Shown: in pieces, positions 1 through 7,624 of the stretch
Position numbering within the stretch: position 1 is the first letter of the stretch
Layout: each line of letters starts with the position of its first letter
From: Polaromonas sp.
Lineage (GTDB): Bacteria; Pseudomonadota; Gammaproteobacteria; Burkholderiales; Burkholderiaceae_C
Assembly (NCBI RefSeq): GCF_010365105.1
Contig: NZ_JAAFGZ010000002.1
Coordinates: 124,001 to 188,000, forward strand
Direction: 5' to 3'
DNA length: 64,000 nt
Translations under genes and position numbers: made by a program
Notes under the pieces: generated by a model
What the model saw: the letters and a program-made list of their open reading frames with translations, nothing else
Database searches by the model: none
Told to the model about the DNA's origin: nothing

Positions 1-36
1 GTAGCTGCTGCCGTCAACGGCCAGAAGAATCTTCAT
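1..36 (-). CDS. UspA-family universal stress protein, N-terminal fragment
   Basis: Only the first 12 codons are inside the window; the gene runs off the left edge. They read MKILLAVDGSSY, the typical beginning of the UspA fold (first beta strand followed by the D-G-S nucleotide-side motif). An AAGGAG ribosome-binding site lies 7-8 bases upstream of the ATG. The family binds ATP or acts as a stress-survival protein; nothing more specific can be said from this fragment. Confidence 0.75.
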   Translation of the reverse strand, partial: MKILLAVDGSSY

Positions 37-114
37 GGGGTGTGCTCCTTGTTCAAAACCGTAGTTTAGCCACCGGCAGGCTGCTGGCGCGTCAACTCAA
101 CACGCGGCATCAGG

Positions 115-978
115 CTATGGATGGACCGCTATGCGCAGCGACGGCCGGAAGCCCTCCTGCTCGCCCTTGCGCGCATAACCCAGCGGATTGGCCACCACGC
201 GGCAGCCCTGCCTGACGTAATCGTTCGGGCAATGCAAGTGGCCGTGCAGCCAGAGCCTGGCCAGTGGCAGCAGCTCGTCCAGCGAATTGCAGAACCCGGC
301 CGACCCCGGCGTCAGCCCATAGCGCGGGTCGGCGCTGAGCAGGCTGGGCGCAAAGTGCGTCACCACCACCGTGGGGCCGTCAAACGACACCGCCAGCGCC
401 TGACGCAGCCAGGCCTGGCTTTTCAGGCTCTCCTCGCGCATGGCTTCTGCGAGCATGGGCTGGCCCTGGCACAGTGCATGGTTCTTCTTGAGGTAGAAAT
501 TGGCCGCGCGAAAGGCTTTTTCACGCATCTTGAGCTGCTCGCCCAGAGTGATGCTGCTCGCTGCCCGGTCCCGGCTGCTGGCAGAGGTGGTCAGCGCATC
601 AAAATCGGTCCACAAGGTGCAGCCGATGAAGCGCACGCCCTGCAACTGCACGCATTCGCGCTCCAGCCAGATGATGCCCAGGCGCTGGCAGGCTTCGCGC
701 AGCCGGGCGTCGGCTTCGTTAAATTCCAGTCCGTCGTATTCATGGTTGCCGGGCACGAACAACACCGGCGTCGGCCAGCCCGCGCCACCCTGCGCCACCG
801 GCAAGGGCGAAAACCGCGCCAGGCCAAAGTCGTCAATCGCCAGGCTGGTCAGCAGCGAGCCCGCCTGGTAGGAGCCGATATCGCCCGCCAGCACCAGCAC
901 GTCGGCGCCCGGCAGCGGCGTCGCCTTGAAGAAGGGGTTGGACTCAAGATGCAGGTCGGAAAGAAGCTGGATGTTCAC
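115..978 (-). CDS. calcineurin-like metallophosphoesterase
   Basis: A 287-residue cytoplasmic protein of the calcineurin-like phosphoesterase superfamily, with the dinuclear-metal motifs in the usual order: SDLHLE near the N-terminus (D-x-H), LAGDIG, PGNHEYDG (GNHE), VVTHFAPS and GHLHCP (GHxH) near the C-terminus. The GTG at 976-978 is chosen because the family motif SDLHLE should start within about 8 residues of the start; the frame stays open upstream to 1086, but that part is basic and low in conservation. The substrate is unknown; relatives hydrolyse phosphomonoesters, phosphodiesters or nucleotides. It is transcribed away from the small gene at 1163 and is separated from the UspA gene by 78 bases. 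Confidence 0.85.
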   Translation of the reverse strand: MNIQLLSDLHLESNPFFKATPLPGADVLVLAGDIGSYQAGSLLTSLAIDDFGLARFSPLPVAQGGAGWPTPVLFVPGNHEYDGLEFNEADARLREACQRLGIIWLERECVQLQGVRFIGCTLWTDFDALTTSASSRDRAASSITLGEQLKMREKAFRAANFYLKKNHALCQGQPMLAEAMREESLKSQAWLRQALAVSFDGPTVVVTHFAPSLLSADPRYGLTPGSAGFCNSLDELLPLARLWLHGHLHCPNDYVRQGCRVVANPLGYARKGEQEGFRPSLRIAVHP

Positions 979-1056
979 AGGGCCGATTGTGCGGGAAGGT
1001 GCGAAATTTCTCCCTCGCCGGAATTTTTTCTTGGCGCAAAGACTGGCTTGAATGCG

Positions 1057-1077
1057 GCCATGCCATATCGGCATGGC
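1057..1077. promoter_or_regulatory. perfect 8-bp inverted repeat between divergent genes
   Basis: GCCATGCC at 1057-1064 and its exact reverse complement GGCATGGC at 1070-1077 are separated by five bases. The dyad lies in the intergenic gap between the metallophosphoesterase start (978) and the small gene at 1163, with no T-run beside it. It looks more like an operator than a terminator, but no regulator can be assigned. Confidence 0.35.
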
Positions 1078-1104
1078 TTTGTGCATGGCACTGACTATGC
1101 AAAC

Positions 1105-1124
1105 CTAGGGAAAACCCTTACTAT
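1105..1124 (+). promoter_or_regulatory. putative promoter with AGGG-AAAA-CCCT element
   Basis: The dyad AGGG, AAAA, CCCT lies directly against a TACTAT -10-like hexamer at 1119-1124, about 40 bases before the start of the 58-codon gene. No good -35 is visible. A very similar block precedes the gene at 2481, which suggests a shared promoter architecture. Confidence 0.35.
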
Positions 1125-1162
1125 CAATACATCACCACTTTCAACACAGAACCGAGCTTCTT

Positions 1163-1339
1163 ATGTTCCGCATTCTTTCCAAAATCGCCGGCTTCATGTC
1201 TTCCCGCAACGCCGTGGCGCCCGCCGGCGGGGTCGCGCACCAGTTGATGGAACGCGCCGACGCCGGTGCAGGACGCGACCCGCGCCAGGCGCTGGAGTTG
1301 CGCCGTGCAGCCCGCGCCTTCCTGAGCGTCATTCGCTGA
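1163..1339 (+). CDS. small hypothetical protein, 58 aa
   Basis: An ATG-initiated frame of 58 codons, too short for ordinary ORF cutoffs. The protein begins MFRILSKIAGFMSSR, has a glycine/alanine-rich middle, and ends in an arginine/alanine-rich helix (LELRRAARAFLSVIR), so it is basic and amphipathic with no membrane segment. Support: a promoter-like element 40 bases upstream, strong GC bias at third codon positions, and a possible terminator after the stop. It is convergent with the LysR gene. I recognise no family, and no classical Shine-Dalgarno is visible. Confidence 0.55.
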   Translation: MFRILSKIAGFMSSRNAVAPAGGVAHQLMERADAGAGRDPRQALELRRAARAFLSVIR

Positions 1340-1361
1340 GCGCCTGCGCCCGCGCAAAAAC

Positions 1362-1395
1362 AAAGGCGGTCTTTCTCAGACCGTGAAGGCCTTTT
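1362..1395. terminator. possible terminator between convergent genes
   Basis: CGGTCT (1367-1372) and AGACCG (1378-1383) form a perfect stem with a five-base loop. AAAGG at 1362 can pair further out with CCTTT at 1390, followed by a short T-run. The stem contains the stop codon of the LysR gene, so it could serve the 58-codon gene and, less well, the LysR gene. Confidence 0.4.
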
Positions 1396-2350
1396 CAGCC
1401 GCCCGCAACACGGCGCGCCGCAGCCAGGCATGTGCGCCGAGCCGGTCCGAGCGCCGGTGCCACAACGCGTCCACATGCACCGGCGAGACGGCAAACGGCA
1501 GGGGCTGCAGCGCCAGTTGCCGGGCAATGCCGGTGACGCGCACGAAATGTCGCGGCAGCACCGTCAGCAGGTTGGAGTGGGCGACCACCCGGCCGGCAGT
1601 AAAGAACTGGTTCACTGTCAGCACCACCCGCCGTTCCCGGCCCAGCGCGGCCAGCGACTCGTCGATAAACCCGTAAGGCCGGCCGGAAAAACTCACCAGC
1701 ATGTGGCGGGCCGCGCAAAAGTCGTCCAGACTCAGCCGCCCGCCGGCCAGCGGATGGTCCTTGCGCATCACGCAGACATATTCGCCGTCATACAGCCGCT
1801 GGAAAAAAAATGGCATCGCCTCGCCGTTTTGTGCCTTGGCCGTCAGGTCGGGCAGCACCGACGGGAAATGCCCCACCGCAAGATCGCAGGCCTGGCTGTC
1901 CAGCAACTGCCGGGGGTCGCGCGTGGTCAGGGGAATGACCCGCAGGCTGACACCCGGCGCTTCCTGCTCCAGGATGTCACTCAGGCCCGGTATCAGTTCG
2001 GCTGCGGTGGCGTCGGCCATGGCCAGCACAAAACTGCTGGTCGCCTGGCCAGGCACGAATTCGTCGGGAATCAGCGAGGCCTGCAGCTGCCGCAGGGCTT
2101 CGCGCACGGCGGGCCAGATCACCAATGCGCGCGGCGTTGGCGCCATCCCCTGGCCGCTGCGCTGCACCAGCTCGTCGCCCAGCGTCTCGCGCAGCCGGCG
2201 CAGGGCGTTGCTGACGGCAGGCTGCGTCAGCGACAGGTTGCGCGCAGCCCGCGTCAGGCTGCGCTCGGCCATCACCTCGTCAAAGACGCGCAGCAGGTTC
2301 AGGTCAAGCGTCCGAAAGTTCGGCGGCTTGCCGGGTTTTTGCAGGGACAT
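1376..2350 (-). CDS. LysR-family transcriptional regulator
   Basis: A 324-residue regulator of typical LysR length. The N-terminal winged helix-turn-helix covers roughly residues 15-75 (LDLNLLRVFDEVMAERSLTRAARNL, shown here only in part, then LTQPAVSNALRRLRE). The rest matches the periplasmic-binding-like effector domain (for example FVLAMADATAAELIPGL and DLAVGHFPSVLPDL). The N-terminal half resembles the NodD/NahR-like branch of the family. The effector is unknown. The gene is divergent from the membrane-protein gene at 2481, and a 10-bp imperfect dyad sits just upstream of its start, which fits autoregulation and possible control of the divergent gene. Confidence 0.9.
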   Translation of the reverse strand: MSLQKPGKPPNFRTLDLNLLRVFDEVMAERSLTRAARNLSLTQPAVSNALRRLRETLGDELVQRSGQGMAPTPRALVIWPAVREALRQLQASLIPDEFVPGQATSSFVLAMADATAAELIPGLSDILEQEAPGVSLRVIPLTTRDPRQLLDSQACDLAVGHFPSVLPDLTAKAQNGEAMPFFFQRLYDGEYVCVMRKDHPLAGGRLSLDDFCAARHMLVSFSGRPYGFIDESLAALGRERRVVLTVNQFFTAGRVVAHSNLLTVLPRHFVRVTGIARQLALQPLPFAVSPVHVDALWHRRSDRLGAHAWLRRAVLRAAEKAFTV

Positions 2351-2354
2351 GGCG

Positions 2355-2381
2355 GTTCACTCATCAATTTCATGAATGAAC
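2355..2381. promoter_or_regulatory. imperfect 10-bp dyad, likely LysR operator
   Basis: GTTCACTCAT (2355-2364) and ATGAATGAAC (2372-2381) are inverted repeats with one mismatch and a 7-base centre. LysR-type proteins usually bind such T-N11-A-like dyads near the divergent promoter; this one sits immediately upstream of the LysR start codon and about 20 bases from the -35 of the divergent gene. Confidence 0.45.
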
Positions 2382-2399
2382 AACATTACATATATAAAG

Positions 2400-2428
2400 T
2401 TGAATAGTATTGGTAAAAACCCTAATAT
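2400..2428 (+). promoter_or_regulatory. sigma-70 type promoter of the gene at 2481
   Basis: TTGAAT at 2400-2405 and TAATAT at 2423-2428 are spaced by 17 bases, a good -35/-10 pair. Transcription would start near 2435 and give a leader of about 45 bases. The spacer ends in GGTAAAAACCC, the same element seen before the small gene at 1163. Confidence 0.5.
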
Positions 2429-2480
2429 CACCTTACACGCTACCCCTACCCGGAAGCACATCAGACCGAAGGAAATCACC

Positions 2481-2990
2481 ATGACCAGCTTTATCAACAC
2501 CCCCCATCCCGACCACCACCACGGCGCCGACCGCATGGAGGCCCTGATGGACGCCGTGCAACACGTTCCGCAAGATGTTTCAGGCAAGTGCGGCGTGGCG
2601 TTGCTGCTGGGTTCCGCCCTGGCGGCGGCGGTGGTGGCGGTGGCTTACGAAGTCATGGACAGCACGGATGAAAGCCATTTGCTGATGATCTGGATGGCAC
2701 TGTGGATCGCGCTGTTCGCGGTGCTGGCCTTTTTTGCCGGCACCTTGCGCACCGCCGGCCAGCAGGTCAAAAGCAGCCTCGACAACTGGTCGCGCAGCAT
2801 CGCCGAAGCCCGCGCCGACCAGCGCCTGTGGGCCATTGCCCGGCAGGACGACCGCGTGATGGCCGACCTGCAGGCAGCGATGTCGCGCAGTGAAGCCGTG
2901 CAAGATGCCGTGCCCCTGGCCAAACCCGTCGCGCCCGCCGTGAAACTGGCCGCTTTCATGTCGCAGCCCCACACGCGCTACAACATCTAA
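2481..2990 (+). CDS. small two-helix membrane protein (DUF883/YqjD-like in layout)
   Basis: A 169-residue protein with a His-rich N-terminus (PHPDHHHGADR) and two membrane segments at about residues 37-57 and 70-90 (GVALLLGSALAAAVVAVAY, then MIWMALWIALFAVLAFFAG). A soluble C-terminal helical part of about 75 residues follows. The ATG at 2481 is preferred because a GAAGGAA ribosome-binding site lies 5-7 bases before it; the frame is open upstream to 2376, but that part covers the promoter. Function is unknown. It is followed by a strong hairpin terminator, so it is probably transcribed alone and possibly controlled by the divergent LysR protein. Confidence 0.75.
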   Translation: MTSFINTPHPDHHHGADRMEALMDAVQHVPQDVSGKCGVALLLGSALAAAVVAVAYEVMDSTDESHLLMIWMALWIALFAVLAFFAGTLRTAGQQVKSSLDNWSRSIAEARADQRLWAIARQDDRVMADLQAAMSRSEAVQDAVPLAKPVAPAVKLAAFMSQPHTRYNI

Positions 2991-3038
2991 GCCACCTTCA
3001 AACGAAACCGGCCAGCGCGCTCCTGCAGCGCCTGGATG

Positions 3039-3073
3039 CAAAAAAGCCACCTGGCCCAGGTGGCTTTTTTGCG
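3039..3073. terminator. strong bidirectional rho-independent terminator
   Basis: GCCACCTG and CAGGTGGC form a perfect 8-bp stem with a 3-base loop, flanked by AAAAAA on the left and TTTTTT on the right. It lies between the convergent gene ending at 2990 and pckG ending at 3117, and can terminate transcription from both sides. Confidence 0.9.
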
Positions 3074-3116
3074 TCTGGCCCCATGAAAGGCAGCCAGTGC
3101 AGCACGCGAAGCGGTG

Positions 3117-4985
3117 TCAGGCCGCCAGGCGGCGTTCGATCTCGGCCTTGGTGTCGCCCAGTTCCTTGGGCAGGTGGTAGGCCAGCTGCTTGAACAGGTC
3201 TGCATGCAGTTCCAGCTCTTTCAGCCAGGCCGCCTTGTCGATGCTGGTGACCGTGTCGAACTGCTCGGCGCTGAAGTCCAGGCCGGTCCAGTTCAGGTCT
3301 TCGTAGCTCGGGCTGACGCCGGTGACATGGTCTTCGCCCTGGCCCTTGCCTTCGATGCGGTCGATCATCCAGGCCAGCACGCGCATGTTCTCGCCGTAGC
3401 CGGGCCAGACGAACTTGCCGTCGGCGCCCTTGCGGAACCAGTTGGTGGTGTAGATTTTGGGCAGCGTGGCGCCGGAAGCTGCCAGTTTTTCGCCCAGGTC
3501 GAGCCAGTGCTGGAAGTAGTCGCTCATGTTGTAGCCCATGAAGGGCAGCATGGCGAACGGGTCGCGGCGCACCACGCCGGCCTGGCCGGTAGCGGCGGCG
3601 GTGGTTTCGCTGCCCATGGTCGCCGCCATGTACACGCCTTCGACCCAACTGCGCGCCTCGGTCACCAGCGGCACGGTGGTCGAGCGGCGGCCTCCAAATA
3701 TGAAGGCGTCAATCGCCACGCCTTTCGGGTCGTCCCAGGCAGGGTCGAGCGCCGGGTTGTTGGTGGCGGCGACGGTGAAGCGCGAGTTGGGGTGCGCGGC
3801 CTTGGCGCCGGTTTCCTTGGCAATTTGCGGCGTCCAGTCCTTGCCCTGCCAGTCGATCAGGTGCGCCGGCAGTGCCTTGCCGGGCGCGTCCTGCTCCATG
3901 CCTTCCCACCACACGTCGCCGTCGTCGGTCAATGCAACGTTGGTGAAAATCGTGTTGCCGCGAACGCTGAGCATGCAGTTCGGGTTGGTCAGCATGTTGG
4001 TGCCGGGGGCCACGCCAAAGTAGCCTGCTTCGGGGTTGATGGCATAGAGCTTGCCATCGGCAGCCGGCTTGATCCAGGCAATGTCGTCGCCGATGGTGGT
4101 GACCTTCCAGCCGTCAAAACCTGCGGGCGGCACCAGCATCGAAAAATTGGTCTTGCCGCAGGCGCTCGGGAAGGCCGCCGCCACATGGTATTTCTTGCCT
4201 TCAGGATTGGTCACGCCCAGGATCAGCATGTGCTCGGCCAGCCAGCCTTCGTCCCGGCCCATGTTGGACGCGATGCGCAGCGCAAAGCATTTCTTCCCCA
4301 GCAACGCATTGCCGCCGTAGCCCGAGCCGTAGGACCAGATTTCGCGGGTTTCGGGGTAATGCACGATGTACTTGGTCTTGTTGCACGGCCAGGCCACGTC
4401 GGCCTGGCCTTCGGCCAGCGGCGCGCCCACGGTGTGCACGCAGGGCACGAAATTGCCTTCGGTGCCGAGCACCTCGAACACCGCCTTGCCCATGCGCGTC
4501 ATGATCTTCATGTTGACGGCCACATACGGGCTGTCGGACAGTTCAATGCCGATGTGCGCAATCGGCGAGCCCAGCGGACCCATGCTGAAGGGCACGACAT
4601 ACATCGTGCGGCCCTTCATGCAGCCGTCAAACAACGGGTGGAGCGTGGCGCGCATCTCGGCGGGTTCCATCCAGTTGTTGGTCGGGCCGGCGTTTTCTTT
4701 CAGCGCCGAGCAGATGTAGGTGCGGTCTTCGACCCGGGCCACGTCGCTGGGGTCGGAACAGGCCAAAAAGCTGTTCGGGCGCTTGGCTTCGTTGAGCTTT
4801 TTGAAAGTGCCGGCGTCCACCAGTTGCTGGCACAGGCGCTGGTATTCGGCGTCGCTGCCGTCGCACCAGTACACCGTGTCGGGTTTGCACAGGGCCACCA
4901 TGTCGGCGACCCAGGCAATCAGTTTTGCATTCTTGACATAGGCGGGCGTATTGATTTCAAGGCCTTGCATGCTAGGTTGGTTCAT
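3117..4985 (-). CDS. pckG: phosphoenolpyruvate carboxykinase (GTP)
   Basis: GTP-dependent PEP carboxykinase (EC 4.1.1.32), which converts oxaloacetate and GTP to PEP, GDP and CO2 at the entry to gluconeogenesis. The 622-residue length is typical. Diagnostic segments are the kinase-1a loop [13 protein letters not shown] with its Cys and Lys, the metal-binding GDDIAWIKP, and RRSTTVPLV; the ATP-type enzyme differs in these. The ATG at 4983-4985 ([14 protein letters not shown]) follows GGAG at a good distance; the frame is open further upstream but that part is not family sequence. A long leader of more than 300 bases precedes it. A GTP-type enzyme is usual in Comamonadaceae. Confidence 0.97.
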   Translation of the reverse strand: MNQPSMQGLEINTPAYVKNAKLIAWVADMVALCKPDTVYWCDGSDAEYQRLCQQLVDAGTFKKLNEAKRPNSFLACSDPSDVARVEDRTYICSALKENAGPTNNWMEPAEMRATLHPLFDGCMKGRTMYVVPFSMGPLGSPIAHIGIELSDSPYVAVNMKIMTRMGKAVFEVLGTEGNFVPCVHTVGAPLAEGQADVAWPCNKTKYIVHYPETREIWSYGSGYGGNALLGKKCFALRIASNMGRDEGWLAEHMLILGVTNPEGKKYHVAAAFPSACGKTNFSMLVPPAGFDGWKVTTIGDDIAWIKPAADGKLYAINPEAGYFGVAPGTNMLTNPNCMLSVRGNTIFTNVALTDDGDVWWEGMEQDAPGKALPAHLIDWQGKDWTPQIAKETGAKAAHPNSRFTVAATNNPALDPAWDDPKGVAIDAFIFGGRRSTTVPLVTEARSWVEGVYMAATMGSETTAAATGQAGVVRRDPFAMLPFMGYNMSDYFQHWLDLGEKLAASGATLPKIYTTNWFRKGADGKFVWPGYGENMRVLAWMIDRIEGKGQGEDHVTGVSPSYEDLNWTGLDFSAEQFDTVTSIDKAAWLKELELHADLFKQLAYHLPKELGDTKAEIERRLAA

Positions 4986-5324
4986 CGAAAAAAACTCCAA
5001 AGTAAAAAACGAGATTTCGATAAACGTCAGGCAACGACACGCATGGCAGCTGCTGTGGCGTTCGGACGTTTGTCGGAATGCAGCTTTTTGCTGCTTCATC
5101 AGAGGTTGGCCAGAGAGCCATTTTAGGAACATCGGCTTCGGTTACCACTGTGTTACCTGCAAAAGATATGCAAAACAAACATGAGGTTATGCCTGTTTAA
5201 CCTTAAAAGGGTGCCCTTATTGCCTTGTCAAGCACACACAGGCTGACATGAAAAATATCTTTTTGATCGCTGAAAATTCACGCTGGTAAAGCGCAGAAGG
5301 CAGATTCAGACTTGTTTTTGGGGT
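4986..5324. other. intergenic region upstream of pckG
   Basis: About 340 bases without a supported gene. It holds the leader and presumably the promoter of pckG (minus strand). Around 5185-5222 it carries two short dyads, GGTTA with TAACC and AAGGG with CCCTT, which could be operator sites. No T-run hairpin is visible for the ABC gene, which is transcribed away on the same strand. Confidence 0.5.
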
Positions 5325-5972
5325 TCAGGCCGGCAGTTCAATGGCTTTTGCCAGCGTCACGCCTGGCGGCGCTTCGTAATCTGCCACCACCCAGGCGCGG
5401 CCGGTGTGTCGCGACGCCTCTGCCAGCGTCTGCAGCAGGTAGTCGATGGAGGGCCGGTCCAGCGCCATGAACGGCTGGTCGAGCAGGGTGAGCGGCGCGT
5501 TTGCCGCCAGCGCGGCGGCAATCAGCACCTTGCGCCGGGTGCCGCTGGACATCATGTAGAGCGCCTTGTCCAGATGCGGCGCCAGGCTCAGCCCGGCCAT
5601 GTGCGCCTGCAGTGCGTCCGGATTCCAGCCGGCGTGGTGCGCAGGCATGCCGGCAAAGATTCCGCGCGCGGTCTGGGCATCGCGTGCGTCATCGCGCGGG
5701 TCCAGCCAGGCGACCTGCAGCCGGTAGGCAGACGGGTCTTGCGCCAGGCTGACGCCGTGGAGTTGAAGCTGGCCCTGCACCGCATTTCCGGGCAGGGCGC
5801 CGGCCAGCAAGCGGAGCAGCGAGGTTTTTCCGCTGCCTTCGCCGCCGCCCAGCCAGGTCACTCCGGGCGGCAGCACAAAAGACAGGCGGTCAAACAGCGG
5901 CGGCGCGGGTGGAGGGGAATGGCTGAAGACCAGGCCTTGCGCCTTCAAAACGGTCGTTTCCGGACGCATCAT
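5325..5972 (-). CDS. stand-alone ABC-type ATPase with degenerate signature
   Basis: A 215-residue ABC ATPase domain without a fused or adjacent permease. Walker A is GGGEGSGKTS near residue 45 and Walker B is LTLLDQPFMALD near residue 160. The ABC signature, normally LSGGQ, reads MSSGTRRKV, the Walker B glutamate position is Gln (LLDQP instead of LLDEP), and the switch histidine is missing (VVADYEAP). It resembles CcmA/YbbA-sized proteins, but the altered residues suggest weak or no ATP hydrolysis. AAAGGG lies 6 bases before the double ATG start. No partner can be named from the neighbourhood. Confidence 0.75.
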   Translation of the reverse strand: MMRPETTVLKAQGLVFSHSPPPAPPLFDRLSFVLPPGVTWLGGGEGSGKTSLLRLLAGALPGNAVQGQLQLHGVSLAQDPSAYRLQVAWLDPRDDARDAQTARGIFAGMPAHHAGWNPDALQAHMAGLSLAPHLDKALYMMSSGTRRKVLIAAALAANAPLTLLDQPFMALDRPSIDYLLQTLAEASRHTGRAWVVADYEAPPGVTLAKAIELPA

Positions 5973-6053
5973 GCGAGCCCTTTCAATGGTTGCCGGGTGT
6001 TTGCATTACCGGCGGTCAAGCCTGGTTTTTGCAAACCTGCGTCCATTGCCAAC

Positions 6054-6083
6054 GAAAAAAAGTCCGCACGCGGCGGACTTTTT
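6054..6083 (-). terminator. rho-independent terminator of the 55-codon gene
   Basis: On the minus strand AGTCCGC, five loop bases and GCGGACT are followed by a run of seven T. It lies 30 bases after the stop of the small gene at 6112 and before the ABC gene, so the two are probably separate transcripts. The flanking A-run also allows action on the plus strand. Confidence 0.8.
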
Positions 6084-6111
6084 CAGCGGGCATGGCAGCG
6101 GCCAGGCCGAC

Positions 6112-6279
6112 TCAAGCCATGGACACGGCGATGAAGGCCAGCAGGAAAATCAGCACGCCGCCAACGATGGGCAGCACAAAGGGAATCATCGGGACGATGG
6201 CGTCAACCGCATCCTGCTCTTCGGCCGGCGTCGGGCTGCTGTGGGCGGCGTTGGTGGTGTGTTCGGCTGAAGGGTTCAT
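6112..6279 (-). CDS. small single-span membrane protein, 55 aa
   Basis: A 55-codon frame below common ORF cutoffs. The start ATG is preceded by AGGAG at 6 bases, and the stop is followed 30 bases later by a strong terminator. The N-terminal half is polar and acidic (TPAEEQDAVDAIVP); the C-terminal half is one hydrophobic helix (MIPFVLPIVGGVLIFLLAF), so the protein is probably a tail-anchored inner-membrane peptide with its N-terminus in the cytoplasm. The complete transcription unit argues strongly that it is real. Its function is unknown. Confidence 0.75.
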   Translation of the reverse strand: MNPSAEHTTNAAHSSPTPAEEQDAVDAIVPMIPFVLPIVGGVLIFLLAFIAVSMA

Positions 6280-6401
6280 GAGGGCTCCTGGAATGCTTGG
6301 AAAACTGCTGCAAGTTTACCTTCTTGACATGCCCGGGCGCTTCTTGCGGACTTCGGCAATTGCGCTAACCTTGCGATATGCAGATGTCCGTATCCCCGAC
6401 C

Positions 6402-6866
6402 ATGAATTTTTCGACCCGCCTTTTTCCGCTCGCCACTCTCGCAGCGCTGATCTTGGGGCTGGCCGGCTGCGCCAGCAGTGGCCCCGACAGCGCCTCGGCC
6501 AGGCCGGTGCTCTACCCCAATGCCACGCTCAGCCGCGTCGGCGATGCGCAGGGCCGCATGGAGGTGAACGCCTGCCTGTCGCGCGCGCAGGCCTCTGGCT
6601 TGAATCCATCGCAAAACACCAATGAAGTGGGCCGCCGCGCCGGCGAAGGGGCTGCGGTGGCCGGCGTGGCATCGGTTGTCGGCGCGCTGATCACTGGCCG
6701 GGGCAGCGAAGGCGTGTTGCGCGCGGGTGCGGCAGGCGCGGCTGTCGGCGGCTCGGCCGGCGCCGTGTCGGGCGCTTTCCACAACGACCGGCCCAATGGC
6801 GTTTACCGCAGCTTCGTGCAGCGCTGCCTGAGTGAAAAAGGCTTTGATGTCATCGGCTGGAACTGA
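6402..6866 (+). CDS. glycine-zipper lipoprotein
   Basis: A 154-residue protein with a lipoprotein signal peptide (hydrophobic stretch ending LILGLAGC, lipobox LAGC, with the acylated Cys near residue 23). The mature part holds two glycine-zipper segments (GAAVAGVASVVGALITG and GAAGAAVGGSAGAVSG), which usually pack in or on membranes. An outer-membrane or periplasmic place is expected. A start at 6378 is also open, but 6402 gives a standard signal length; no clear Shine-Dalgarno supports either. Two cysteines in the mature protein (NACLSR, QRCLSE) could form a disulphide. The function of the family is uncertain. Confidence 0.75.
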   Translation: MNFSTRLFPLATLAALILGLAGCASSGPDSASARPVLYPNATLSRVGDAQGRMEVNACLSRAQASGLNPSQNTNEVGRRAGEGAAVAGVASVVGALITGRGSEGVLRAGAAGAAVGGSAGAVSGAFHNDRPNGVYRSFVQRCLSEKGFDVIGWN

Positions 6867-6888
6867 CCGTCGCGCCATGCTGCGGGTT

Positions 6889-7455
6889 ATGTCGGTTCAG
6901 GTGGGTTCGGCCCGCCGCATCAGGGTCGGCGAGCGCAGCATCCTGACAGCCTATGGCAAGCAGCCGGTGGCCGGTGCCGTGCCGGTGATGCTGCTGGGCT
7001 TGCTGGGCGATGAGCAGGCCGACCTGTCGATTCATGGCGGACTGGAAAAAGCCGTGTATGCCTACCCGTCCGAGCATTACGCCTGGTGGCAGGCAGCCCG
7101 GCGCGAAGCCGGCCTCGGCGGGATCGACGACAGCCTGCCCCCCGGCAGCCTGGGTGAAAACCTGACGCTCGAAGGCCTGCTTGAGACCGGCGTCTGGGCC
7201 GGCGACGTGCTGAAGTTTCCCGGCTGCGAACTGCGCGTGACGCTGCCGCGCGAGCCTTGCTACAAATTCAATGCGGTAATGGGCTTTGGCGGCGCTTCAA
7301 AACTGATGGCCCAGACCGGCTTTTGCGGCTTTTACCTGGCGGTGCAAACGCCCGGATCGCTGCGCGCCGGCGATGCGTTCGACCTCATCGCAGGCCGGCG
7401 TGGCGCCGGCATTCCGGCGCTGTTTGCCGCGAAGCTGTCCAAGCACCTGCGCTGA
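6889..7455 (+). CDS. MOSC domain protein (YiiM-like)
   Basis: A MOSC-domain protein of 188 residues, close to the YiiM branch, which contributes to resistance to N-hydroxylated base analogues such as 6-hydroxylaminopurine through molybdenum cofactor chemistry. Visible motifs are IHGGLEKAVYAYPSEHYAWW in the N-terminal half, GSLGENLT, and REPCYKFN with the conserved Cys expected to bind the cofactor sulphur or molybdenum. Starts at 6877 and 6889 are both possible; neither has a clear ribosome-binding site, and translation may be coupled to the lipoprotein gene that ends at 6866. Confidence 0.85.
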   Translation: MSVQVGSARRIRVGERSILTAYGKQPVAGAVPVMLLGLLGDEQADLSIHGGLEKAVYAYPSEHYAWWQAARREAGLGGIDDSLPPGSLGENLTLEGLLETGVWAGDVLKFPGCELRVTLPREPCYKFNAVMGFGGASKLMAQTGFCGFYLAVQTPGSLRAGDAFDLIAGRRGAGIPALFAAKLSKHLR

Positions 7456-7518
7456 CAGCCGGTGGCGCGAAATCTACCCTGAACTTTCATCCTGGCGAGC
7501 AAGGTGCGCGGCAGTTTT

Positions 7519-7585
7519 TTGCTACTAAATCAATAGCTGACTTCACACGTCAGTAAAGCGAAAGAGGCGTTTTCAGCTTGAAATA
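7519..7585 (+). repeat. dispersed ATAGC-type repeat, copy 1
   Basis: An intergenic copy of the family repeat: GCTACTAAATCAATAGCTGA, then a CGTCAGTAAAGCG block and a GGCGTTTTCAGC tail. The inverted core is GCTA(C)T against ATAGC. It lies between the convergent MOSC and ilvA genes. Confidence 0.7.
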
Positions 7586-7624
7586 GGCTGGCTGGATAAA
7601 ACCAATGCGCTATGGCCGGGCGGC

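Noticed and set aside
121..1386. 421-codon frame on the plus strand over the metallophosphoesterase
   Set aside because: It is the antisense of a gene with clear motifs; it is Arg/Gln/His-rich without family features, a usual effect of high GC.
3114..5126. 670-codon frame antisense to pckG
   Set aside because: pckG on the minus strand has all family motifs; the antisense frame is an artefact of codon bias.
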